This document shows, one piece after another, positions 1 through 9,799 of a stretch of DNA of 42,035 nt; positions within the stretch are counted from its first letter, which is position 1, and every line of letters begins with the position of its first letter. The DNA comes from Scenedesmus sp. ARA3. Taxonomy: Eukaryota; Chlorophyta; Chlorophyceae; Sphaeropleales; Scenedesmaceae. The notes beneath the pieces are model-generated. The model had not been told where the DNA came from, did no database searches, and saw only the letters and a list, made by a program, of their open reading frames with translations. The stretch covers positions 1-42,035 of the forward strand of contig RWJK01001848.1 in NCBI GenBank assembly GCA_004335835.1. The letters are read 5' to 3'. A program made the translations under genes and the position numbers.

Positions 1-514
1 AGGTGTGCTGGTCAGCACCCAACATCACCCATCAAAAGTACTGCTGACGGCTCTGCCTCCTAAATGAAGGCCCTCGCCGTTCAACATCACAATGCCTTTG
101 GCGTCCTTCACTTGAACTCAAACCCTTTCAACAACAGTTGACACTTGCTCACAATTCGATCAATGCACTCAATCAGTGTACTTCCTGCGAAGACCAGCCA
201 CAGCCGGTACACTGACTGTACACAAATACACTCACGGCGTTGACACCCTACCGCAACATTAGCCCAGCAACCCAAAAAGTATTGCAGGATGTTGGAGCTG
301 CAGCCTGGCACATATACATGATCTGTGACTGTGTGCCCTGGTAACAAGACTTATCTGTGACTGTGCGGTTATCTCTGCTGCTGTAGATGTATGCATCCTT
401 TTCCACACAGCCGCTGTATGCTGGCAGCAGACACTGCACACACGCTGGCTCCAACTCCAAAACACACAGTTGCACAACAGCCCTGCATTTTGCATGCTGA
501 TGAATCGGGGCCGC
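1..514. other. No gene seen; flank of minus-strand exon
   Basis: No open frame here has coding character on either strand. If the minus-strand exon at 515-952 is real, this stretch would be its 3' untranslated region. Confidence 0.4.
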
Positions 515-952
515 CTAGTCAGCCGCCTCCTGCTGCGCCTCCTGCAGCTCTGCCTGCAGCTCTGGCGGCAGCTGCCCCCACTGCTCAGCTGGCAGCGCAG
601 CTGCAGCTGCCCTGCCCTTCCTGTAGCCCTTGCCCGTGTGGTTCAGGAACTCCCTGTACTCGCACACTGACAGCCGCAGCAGCGTCCGCTGCGCATCCAG
701 CTCGCGCGCTGCTGCTACAGGCTCAACGCGCGCCACGCGATGCGGCGTCTGCGATGCCGTGCAGGCCTTGTCAGTCAGCCTGTCTCGTGCTGCCTCAATG
801 GCCTTCAGCAGCTGCACATACTCTGCCCAGCGCTGTGGCCTGTGCTGCTGCCCTCCCCGCCACTGGTACCCGTCATCTGCCCCTGCTGCCTCCAGCTGCT
901 GTGGTGTCTTGCCTGTATCACGCAGAGCATCAACATAGTACCAGGTTGCCAG
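515..952 (-). CDS. Terminal coding exon of an unidentified minus-strand gene (partial)
   Basis: The minus strand is open from about 952 to a TAG at 515-517, roughly 145 codons. Its composition looks genuinely coding: mixed charge, with pieces such as RWAEYVQLLKAIEAARDRL and REFLNHTGKGYRKG, and an AEQWGQLPPELQAELQEAQ tail. The opposite strand reads as Cys/Ser/Arg noise. An in-frame TGA lies just upstream, next to a possible splice acceptor (CTGAG) preceded by CTG-rich DNA on the minus strand, so this reads as a last exon. I do not recognise the family. Upstream exons would have to lie across the plus-strand MYND gene, so it may be nested, or a relic of a duplicated or mobile sequence. Confidence 0.5.
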   Translation of the reverse strand: MATWYYVDALRDTGKTPQQLEAAGADDGYQWRGGQQHRPQRWAEYVQLLKAIEAARDRLTDKACTASQTPHRVARVEPVAAARELDAQRTLLRLSVCEYREFLNHTGKGYRKGRAAAAALPAEQWGQLPPELQAELQEAQQEAAD

Positions 953-958
953 CTCTCA

Positions 959-1112
959 GGGCAGCGGCAGCAGCAGTGCTGGCGCAGCTGCTCAGGGCAG
1001 CAGCGACAGCAGCAGTGCTGGCGCAGCTGCTCAGGGCAGCAGCGGCAGCAGCAGCGCTGGCGCAGCTGCACAGGTCAGCAGCAGCAGCAGCAGCGCTGGC
1101 GCAGCTGCACAG
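959..1112 (+). repeat. 39-base tandem repeat, four copies
   Basis: Units end at 995, 1034, 1073 and 1112. The last three are exactly 39 bases and the first is 37. In one plus frame the unit reads as a 13-residue Ala/Leu block containing LAQLLR or LAQLHR. On the minus strand it would be intronic CTG-rich sequence upstream of the exon at 515-952. Confidence 0.8.
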
Positions 1113-1145
1113 GTCAGCAGCAGCAGCAGCAGCAGCAGCTTGCAG

Positions 1146-2239
1146 GTATCGCCACTTGCCGCACCTTGGCTCGCGCTGCTGGCACGCTACTTGGCTAGCG
1201 TCGAGAATGGTCAGCTAGACACGTGTTCAGACATTGAGCTGTACATCAGGAACGAGCTGGATGAGACATTGATTAAGATGGCAGTGACACATCTACAGAA
1301 CATGTACAGCCGGCTAGCTATATATGCAAGGGTGACGGCCTTGCTGTGTTCAGCAGCATCAGCAGCAGCAGCAGCAGCAGCACAGCCAGCACAATCTGGC
1401 TCAGCAACTGGGCGAGCTGCAGCAGCGGCGGCAGCAGCAGGTGCCTCAGATGTCGGCCTGCATCGCTGCTGCAGCTGCAGTATGTGCTGCATCATGCCGT
1501 GCAGCTGGTGCATCTGGCATGGCAGTTGAGCAGCAGCCCTGGCCAGCCGTGGCAGTACTTGTCTGGAGCCTCAGGGTCTTCAGAGGCAGCAGTTGCAGCC
1601 AAGGTTGCTGCACTGCTGGCGGAGCTGCTGCAGGCGTCAAGCAATGCACAGAGGCTGCGAATCGCAGAAGAGGGCTGCATCGAGCTTGGGGTGCTGCCGC
1701 AGATGCAGGCTGTTGGGGAGTTGGTGGTGGCTCAGCTGCCGATGCAGTATGGCTGCAACAACCCTCACTGTGATGTGCTGGCGGGCCCGCGTGAAGCGCT
1801 GCTGGTAGGAGGGGGAAGTTGTTGGTGCGCCGGCTGCAGGACTGCCAGGTGAGGGTGCATTCAAATGTGAGCACTGCAGCTGTTTGGATGGTGACAGCGC
1901 TGTGCATACTGCTCGAGATGCAGGGCAACTGAGGGTATCGATGGTGCATGCAGTGGATGATATTCGTGTTTTTTGCATGCAGCGCTGTTACTGGCGGTGT
2001 GGAATTGCTTCTATTCTTTGTGTTATTTGTGTTGGAAGGTGCAGGCAGCCTGACACAGGACTGTCTGCCGCAACACTACCTGCAGGTACTGCTCCGACGC
2101 ATGCCAGCGCCCACACTGGCGCAAGCACAAAGGAGTGTGCCGGAAGCTGAAGGCAGCTGCAGCAGCGGCGCCGGCAACAGCAGCAGCGCTGACAGCAGCT
2201 GTAACGGCAGCAGTCACCACTGCAGGCGTGGGGAACTAA
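1146..2239 (+). CDS. MYND-type zinc finger protein, 3' part; 5' end and frame unresolved
   Basis: The C-terminus is clear. An exon ending at 1848 encodes a leucine/alanine-rich helical stretch followed by YGCNNPHC and CWCAGCRTAR. A 237-base intron (1849-2085, donor GTGAGG) joins in phase to YCSDACQRPHWRKHKGVC and an Ala-rich tail ending in TAA at 2237-2239. The spliced Cys/His order (CxxxxC, CxxC, YCxxxC, HxxxC) is that of a MYND finger, a zinc-binding protein-protein interaction module. Upstream, coding-like sequence continues in different frames: about 1146-1340 (RYLASVENGQLDTCSDIELY), then a Gln-rich piece at 1343-1440 (HNLAQQLGELQQRRQQQ), then the final frame from about 1475. The shifts could be indels in CAG tracts, a degenerating gene or missed introns. 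The true start is unknown. Confidence 0.7.
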
Positions 2240-2564
2240 CCACGACTGGCGCTTGCAAAGCAATGCGTGCTGAGGGCATTGAACGTAAGCACAGCTGGAT
2301 CCATCCCAGTATGTTGCTCACTTTGGGCTGGGGGCTGTCGCTGTGGTTCTGCAGCGTTGTCTGATTGGTGCCAGGCTGGTGCTTGCAAACCCTAGTGCCA
2401 GCCAGTTGACAGGCCACGCCGCGAAGTTGTTCGCCGTCGATTGAATGCAAGTGCATTACTTTGGGCAAGAGCTTCTTGTTGTAAGCGAAATATTCGGCAT
2501 GTATCGGCGTAGTTTCAGCTGCTCTGCAGCTTTGGTTGGCCTTTTGTAGCACAGAGTGAAGTCG
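2240..2564 (+). other. Intergenic / leader region before the cyclase
   Basis: No coding signal. It contains a TGTAA at about 2478-2482, the pentamer used as polyadenylation signal in green algae, which could serve the MYND gene. The remainder would be promoter and 5' leader of the cyclase. Confidence 0.3.
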
Positions 2565-5500
2565 ATGGCTTTATCATGTTTCAAATGTTTCAAGGGCAAC
2601 ACGAAGATCAACCCAAAGCCCGTTGAGCAGGCAGCTGGGGATCAGCAGCTGGTCAACAGCGCTGCACCAAAGAAAAGACCCCATGTCGACTTCAGTCTCC
2701 CTGTCCCACGATCATCGCTTGATGTCACCCCAGCTGAGCAAAGAAAGGCAGCAGCAAGAGACACTGGCGCGCTTGCGAAGCAGCTAGCTAACCTGCTGCA
2801 CCTGCAAGTAGACCCTGAGAGACTCATAGCAGCAGAAGACTTCCAGGGTGCATCAACACCTGGTGGAGTGCCAGTAGGGCTCCGTGCTTTCAGCAGACAC
2901 GCCCCTGATGATGACAGCAAGCTGCAAGATGATCCGATCCAGCTAGCTACGCTGTCAGGGCACCCTGGTGAGCAGCAGAACTTGAGCACGCCACAGATCG
3001 CTGCTGACAAGTTCACCTGCCCTGCGCTTGTGGCAGACACAGAAACACTTGCAAACCTGGGCACTGGCTGAAGCATATTGTATAGCAGCTACTGGCGCAT
3101 GTTGGCTTGATGACCGCCAGTTCAGGTTATTCTGCTTTCTGTTGGGCCTGCTGCTTGCTGTTCTCAGGGCCACTGCCAGTTGTCTCCCAAGCGTCCCTGC
3201 AAGCAGCTTTTCGCAGCAGCCTGAACGCAATCGCTGTTGTGCGTGTCACTAGCGGCAATGCTAGTACCAGCAGCGACGGTGGTCACCTGGATAGTGCAGC
3301 AAGCAGCCGGCATCAGCATGCTCCTGCCAGGGGCTTCAGCAAAGCCGGCAGCATCAGCCTAGCTGGTCATAACAGGCTGCAGCAGCAGCACCATGAGGAG
3401 CAGTTATATCAGAAGCTGCAAAGTGCAGCAGCCAGCCACAGCGGCTTGCGTGCTGGCAGTCAGTCAGCACGCTTCTTCTGCAGCAGCGATGGTGGCGATG
3501 ATGCAGCAGGTAAGGGCACATGTTCCTGCAAGCAGCTTGCCAAGCACAGCCATCGCAAAACGCGGCTCAAAGCCTTAGCACACTGGCAATACTCAACCAC
3601 AAAAACATGGTGTGCAGCAGGCAAGAGGGTGTGCATCGGCGCTCTCCATGATGTCATCGCCGTTCGCCAGCTTTACAACAGCAGTGCTTTGGCTGCAGCA
3701 GTGTACGCCACGTACACTCACGTGACTGCGCTCACAGCTTACCAAATTTTCCCATGTGATCTAATCTGCCCTGTGCTGTGCTTGCTGCTGTTGAGCAGGC
3801 GGGGCCGCTGCTGACCCACACTTGACAGTGCATGAGGAGCCATCGTCATCAGCAGGCGCAGCAGCAGTACCAACGGCTCAGCTGGAGCCTGTATACCTCA
3901 ACAAGGCGCTGCAGCGCATGCTGGAGGTCAGGGATGCAGAGGACTACACATTCACGATGGACAAGCAGCTGGCGCGCAACCCCATGCTGGCCATGCTGTT
4001 TGCAAACTGCTCGCGGCAGCTGCTTGCAGGAAAGGCGTGCTGCGTGAAGCAGTACATGCCCATGTTCAGCAGCGCAACCAGCGTGGCGCCCAGCGCGCAG
4101 GCAGTGTTCATACACCTGCAGGTGAGGCCAGTGCTGCTGCAGCAGGGTGGTCGTTACAGGAATAGTTCTGGGCGAGCAGCAGCAGCAGCATGCATAGGCC
4201 CACGTGCCGCCTCGCAATCAGCAAATGCACTTGTGCACATGTAAGCACCATCACGCTTTTCTGACCCGCGGTGAATGCGCTGCACATTGCTGCAGATCCA
4301 CACCTGCATGTTTCAGCAGCAAGGCCGGCCGCTTGCGCCTGCGCTGTTCCTGTGGTTCAACGCGCCCAGCAGCCAGTTTGACTTGACATCGCAGCTCAAG
4401 CGCAACTACCTGGCGCTGGCCACGGTGCCCTCCATGGTGGCTGTGTTTGCAATGGATGGCCGCGTGCTGCACCAGAACAGTGAGTGGACACTGGCCTGTG
4501 CTCGGCATGTAGAGAACAAGGAAGGGTTGTGTAACCTTTGCAGGGAGCCTTTAGTGCAGCACTGTAATGCCAGCTGGCGCAGGTGGAGCTGCTCCGCAAG
4601 TACAGTACTGGCCAGTATTTGCCTATTTCTGCAGCATGCTAGCAGCAAGCACCTGTGTTCTTGCAAGTTACAGCTGTGGATGTGTGCAGGTGCCTCTGTG
4701 TCCTGGATGGGCTTTGCCATGGCCTCCAGCAGCGGGCAGGTGGCGCGTGATCTGCCGGACCCCAGGCACAGCCTGCAGCGGCTGTTTGTGCTGGAGCCGG
4801 CAGCGCTACAAGACATGATGGGCGCACTGGGCGCGGGCAAGGTACGCTTGCTGGACAGCAATGCGACTGCATATGTGTCTGCATCTGTGTCTGCATCTGT
4901 GATGCTGCCACCGCAGCTGGAACACATGGTGCAATGGTCCTGGACTGACTGATGTTTGGGCATGATTCGTGCTGTGAACTCATCTCATCAGCGCTGTGCT
5001 TTCCTGCCTTCCTGCAGACGTGGCAGGGGCTGCTGCGCATGCCGTGCCAGCTGGATCTGTCAGAGGAAGAAGAACCAGCAGCAGACACACAGCATCCGCA
5101 CAGCCAGGACTCGACAAGCCATCATCAGCAGCAGCAGTACCGCAGGAGCAGCGATGACGGCCTACACGCCGATGCGCAGACCAACGCGCAGATGCTGCAA
5201 ACAGCAGGCAGCTGCAGCAGCAGCTTGCTGCTGCCGCTGGCCTCAGAAGCAGCTGGCGGTGCGCAGCAGCAGAGCAGCCACGCCAGCAGCTGGGTGAAGC
5301 ATGAAGCCTGCATGCTGAATCAGCTGGGCACCAGCAGGGCCATGCAGATGCTGCTGCGCCGGTCTTCATGTGGCGGTGGTGGTTCTAGCTTCTCGCCCCA
5401 ATCAGGCACTAGGCTGCCGAGCATAGGCGCGGACATGAGGCATTGCTGGCACTCTGTACAGGTAAGCACGCTGGGTGAGGGGGGGAAAACGCAGCTGTCC

Positions 5501-8500
5501 AGCTAGTTGTAAAGGAGCGACATGTGTTTGCCACATATGCGCTGTTGCACTGCCTGTTGCCTGCAATGCGCGTGCTGCTCCGCAACAATCCTTCATCGCC
5601 TGCAGGCCAACAAGTTCAGCGACCCTGTAACGGGCGAGGATGTGGTCATGCTCATCCAAACAGATGTGACAGCACGCGTAGTGGCGATGCGGCAGGTACA
5701 GCAGGTGCTGAATGCGGAGCAGGGGCTGCTGGAGGGCATCTTCCCGCGCCAGGTGCGTGTTTCTGTGCCCTGCTGCTGTATGATTTAAAAGTAAAGAGTA
5801 AGAACTCACCAGCCTGGCGGGTATGTGGTCATCAATTTGTCATTGCTGGCTGTGGTGCTGCAGCATATTGTGATGAGGTGCATTTTGCAGTTGAATAGTG
5901 GTGCATCCAGGGGTATGGCGCCGAGCAAGATCCAGCAAGCGCTCTCACATCCCTGTGGTGTTCTGCTGTGGCTCACTTGCAGGTGCTGCAGCTGCTCACA
6001 AGGGCAGCAATCAGCAGAGGCGCGGGCTCAGGGCTGTCGACAGCAATAGGCAGCCCCACACGCCGCAGCGATGACAGCAGCGCAGGCTCTAGACCAGCAT
6101 CGCGCGTGTCTGTGACTGGCGGTGGCAGGAAGATCAAAGTGCCCATGCAGCACGAGCAGGTGCGTGGCTGGCGGCAAGGACACCAGGCTAGCGCTTGCGC
6201 TGGTTGCATGTATTGGCTGTACTTCTTCGAACTGCTTGCGCTGTCTCGGCACCTGTCTCGGCACCTGCCTGCTGGGGTTCACCCTGCGCAGTTGTGTACA
6301 TCAGGTCAGCCCGTCAGCACGTGCTTCCCCAGCCAAAGCATCTGAGCTATGCTTGCCTGCCTGCCATTGTGGCTGCTGCATGTGAGTATGCTGTTTGCAA
6401 CGCCATGGGCTTCACCAAGACGTATTAAAACATAGATTTGTTTTGCCCACTTTGCTGTGGCTTTATGCTGCCTGTTGCTGTGCTGCAGGTGAGTGTGCTG
6501 TTTGCCGACATTGTGAGCTTCATCACATGCTTTCCTGCAGAGTCAAGTGTTTCTGCCCATCTTGCCGTGCTAAATTCCTGCCTGCCCTCTATTCTGCAGG
6601 TGAGCGTGCTGTTTGCGGACATCGTGGGCTTCACCAACATGTCCAAGGAGGTGGAGCCAGAGACGGTCATGGAGTTCCTCAACGACCTCTACTGCAGGTG
6701 GGCAGCAGCAGCAGCAGCAGCAGTAGCAGCAGAAGAAGAAGAAGCACGGCAAGCAGCAAGTGACCAATGGCTACTATTTGTGGCTGCCATGCTCTGACCC
6801 TGCAATCCAAGCTGAATCTTGAAGCGGCTGAGTGTTGATGTAGACACATTGCAAGCAAAGTGGGGCTGTATGCCAGGGTGACGGCTGCCAGCTGTAGGCA
6901 AGGTTGAAGCAGCAGCGCGCCACTGCTCATGTAATGCCTGATACTGTGTCTCCATGCCTGCTTGCCTCGCCAATCTCAGGTTTGATGACTTGCTGGAAGC
7001 AGCTGGCGTTTACAAAGTGGTGAGCGCCGCTGCCAGCAGTTGCTGCCATTTGAACAGCACAGCCAGTGCTGGCGCTCATACGGCTGGTCCTAGTGTTGAT
7101 GTGTGAGCTATGTTGCGCCCATGCTGCAGCAATGCGCTTTTTAAGCAGGATTGCGTTGATTGCATGATGATGTGTCTGCCCGCTGATGTGCCCCTATGTG
7201 TGCCTGCTGCAGGAGACCATTGGCGACTGCTACATGGTGGCTGGCGGGCTCATCTTCATTGACGCGCAGGGTTTCAAAACAGTGCTGCAGTCGAAGGTAC
7301 AAAAATAGATAGCAGCACAGCTAGCTAGCGCCTGCTTGCAGCACACAGCCGCACACAGCGCCGTTTCCTTTGCACATGCGGATTCCTGCAGGCACAGTGC
7401 GTCGTTCAGCACAGCGGCTCTGCATACCAGAAAAAGGATTGTACTTGACCGCTGAGTGATACGAGCCATATAACCGGAGCTGCTGCTGATGTTGTGCTGC
7501 TTGTCTGCTGCCTCTTGCTGCTCAGGTGGACCCGCTGCATGCGCACCGCACGTTTGCCTTTGCGCTGGTGATGCTGGAGGCAGCAGCAGACGTGGTCATG
7601 CCCGACACAGGCCTGCCAGTGCGGCTGCGTGTAGGCATACACAGCGGGTGAGTTTAGAACGGGAACGAACAAAAAAGCAGTACGCACCTGCTCATGCATG
7701 CAGTTGTTAGTCACCAAAAGACTGGCCGGATAAGAGCAGCTTCTGGTGCCATGCTGCTCTTGGTGAACGCTACTGTTGGGTGATTGCATTGCTGCTGCCT
7801 GCAGGCCTGTGGCGAGTGGCGTGGTGGGCAACCGCATGCCGCGCTTCTGCCTGTTTGGGGACACTGTCAACACTGCCAGCCGCATGGAGAGCAGCAACCA
7901 GCGCCCCGGCTGCGTGCACATCAGCGCAGACACGCACGGCCTGATACCTGGCGACTTCTGGCAGGTGGGATTGGCTGAGCTTGCCGCCGCGCGGGATGCA
8001 GTCCTGCAAGAGTGGTGCTGTGTGTTACAAAGGCACAACCTACATGTGCTGCTTGCTGCTGCCTGGATTCAAGCATGCACAATGCACGTGCACTTGAAGC
8101 TGGCCGGCTGCCTTACAGTCTTGCAGATGGTATCCTGTGCTGCGCAAGGTGGTGTGATGCTGCTGGTTGCCATTGTCTGCTGCCCTGCATAATTCCATCC
8201 ACAGGCATCTGGTGGCATTGAGGTCAAAGGCAAGGGGCACATGGAGACATACTACTTTGACCCTGCCGCAGCACTCAGCACAGCAGCCACGCAGCAGCTG
8301 CACGCGCTGCTGCGTAAGACGCGGGACGAGGCAGACAGGCAGGGCCTGCAACATTGCTGGAGCAGCAAGTGCTCACCAACAGCTGCTGCAGCTGCTGCAG
8401 CGCTGCAAGCAGGCCAGCCAGCCAGCATCCTGCAGCTGCTGGAAGCGCTGACGTCCCCCAGAGATCCTGTTAACAGCAGCGCAGGAGACAATGTCACCAG

Positions 8501-8516
8501 CTTCAATGGCGAGTAG
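2565..8516 (+). CDS. PAS domain class III nucleotide cyclase, predicted guanylate cyclase
   Basis: Fourteen exons give a continuous 995-residue frame: 2565-2967, 3168-3509, 3799-4121, 4296-4479, 4690-4841, 5018-5461, 5606-5752, 5983-6159, 6600-6697, 6980-7019, 7213-7296, 7526-7647, 7805-7964, 8205-8516. A PAS-like region (about 395-650) begins near [18 protein letters not shown], is interrupted by a Gln/Ser-rich insert in exon 6, and ends at [16 protein letters not shown] helical linker ([17 protein letters not shown]) leads to the catalytic domain (about 725-905). Metal-binding Asp residues are D731 (LFADIVGFT) and D775 (ETIGDCYMV); Asn861 and Arg865 (VNTASRMES) are also present. The base-recognition pair is Glu771 and Cys854 (RFCLFGDT), the guanylate-cyclase combination rather than Lys/Asp of adenylate cyclases. 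No membrane segment is seen; Cys residues near the N-terminus could be acylated. The first exon boundary is the least certain. Confidence 0.93.
6381..6640 (+). repeat. Echoes of cyclase exon 9 acceptor end
   Basis: The start of the catalytic exon (6600) is preceded by two diverged copies starting near 6489 and 6381, spaced 111 and 108 bases. The 6489 copy keeps its CAG acceptor and encodes [11 protein letters not shown]. The 6381 copy has lost the AG and is frameshifted. Both lie in the intron 6160-6599. Confidence 0.85.
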
Positions 8517-8767
8517 CGCAGCTGCGTTGGGCAGTGCACGTGCAACTGAATGTCTGCATGTTTGTGTGGTGTGAATGGTGCATGGTAGTGAATGGAATCG
8601 TTGCGCATGCTCTTGAGTGATGTGGGCATGCATAGTCGCTGCATTTTCCGGGCATAGTTGAGCGCCTGTCTTGGCGGCTCAAATGTTGGAGTGACGGGGG
8701 CGGGATGCAGAACGTCGCTGGAGTCTGCTTGTGCCATTTTGCATGCAGACTCCTCCATGGGGGGTTG

Positions 8768-8802
8768 TGTGCAATTGCACAAGATAACTTGCAAGTTATC
8801 TT
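8768..8802. repeat. Two adjacent perfect palindromes
   Basis: TGTGCAATTGCACA (8768-8781) is a perfect 14-base palindrome. It abuts, sharing one base, a perfect 22-base palindrome at 8781-8802 whose left arm is AAGATAACTTG. About 250 bases downstream of the cyclase stop, they could form a hairpin in a 3' untranslated region or act as a dyad protein site. Confidence 0.8.
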
Positions 8803-9711
8803 TGCTGGCAGGGTGTTGAGCCCCAGTCGGCCTGTTTGTTACGCGTCCGTAGTGGTGGGTGTGTCTAGCGCTGCAGCAGATTGTCCAAGCAGGCTGCATA
8901 CTGGTCGGAGTGTGCGTGATGCAAACAGTGCGTTTGCTGATGGCGGCCAGTCAAGGCACCGACTGCATAGGGCCTGCCTAAGCCGCTTGGATGTTGAGAA
9001 CAGGTGCTTGTTTACTTGCACCAACAGCATGCGGTGCTGTTTTTTGTTGGATGTGAGGCCTCAGCAGCTGTAGCTTTTGAAGCTTGTTCGATATCTTGAG
9101 GATGCCACACATATACAGGGGCGTCTGCTGTGAACCCGACCCCATGCGGCCAGTGGCACATGCTGCCCTTATTGTAGAGAAACGCTTGGTGTGGCGGCTG
9201 TACCTGACCAGCATGCAACAGCAAGGTACATGCAACACTCGGGTGACGTGCTGTACTCTAGTCAGACATACGCTTCAGCTGCTTGGCAGCTGCAGGGGTG
9301 GTTGCATTAGTCAATTTTTCAGCAAACGCATCTGCATCTTAGATGGAGCACTCGTTGCTGCTAGTTTGGTTCGTGTTGGCTGTGTGTGTTTCTGCTGCTT
9401 GGAGTGGTCTTCTTTAAATGTAGAGTGCTCCAGTCTGGTGTCAGCTGGCAGCACTGATGTAGCGGTTGGCTGTGTCAGGTTCTGCGACTGTTTGCATTGC
9501 CCGCATGCACAACTGGTCAGCATGATACTTGGTTGTTATCCTAGTAAGGAATGCATGTTGGTGGCGTGCGCACCGCTGGCAGTTCCAGCAAGCGTATGGG
9601 GTATGTCTAAAAGATTGCTGTATGGACACAGCTGCTCAGCGTTAGCTCAGCTGGCAGAGCCGTCTCTTGCATCTTGCCACGTGGCAGATGCTGTGACAGT
9701 TGTCACTGCCT

Positions 9712-9799
9712 GTTTGCAAGGTGTTTGGGCATTGCTTCTGGGGGTCATTGACCGCTCGGTCAATGACCCCCAGAAGCAATGCCCAAACCTTCTGCAAAT
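9712..9799. repeat. Long inverted repeat with a two-base loop
   Basis: Bases 9723-9754 are the exact reverse complement of 9757-9788: 32 perfect pairs around a two-base spacer at 9755-9756. Pairing continues outward with a few mismatches to about 9712/9799, giving a stem of roughly 43 pairs. Both strands therefore read almost the same peptide (VWALLLGVIDR), so the open frames across it are products of the palindrome and not evidence of a gene. It could be a hairpin RNA precursor, the centre of a small inverted-repeat element, or a recent foldback duplication. Confidence 0.9.

Noticed and set aside
391..1218. 275-codon plus-strand open frame, Ala/Pro/Cys-rich
   Set aside because: It is mostly the antisense of the coding-like minus exon at 515-952 plus a 39-base repeat; composition is not protein-like.
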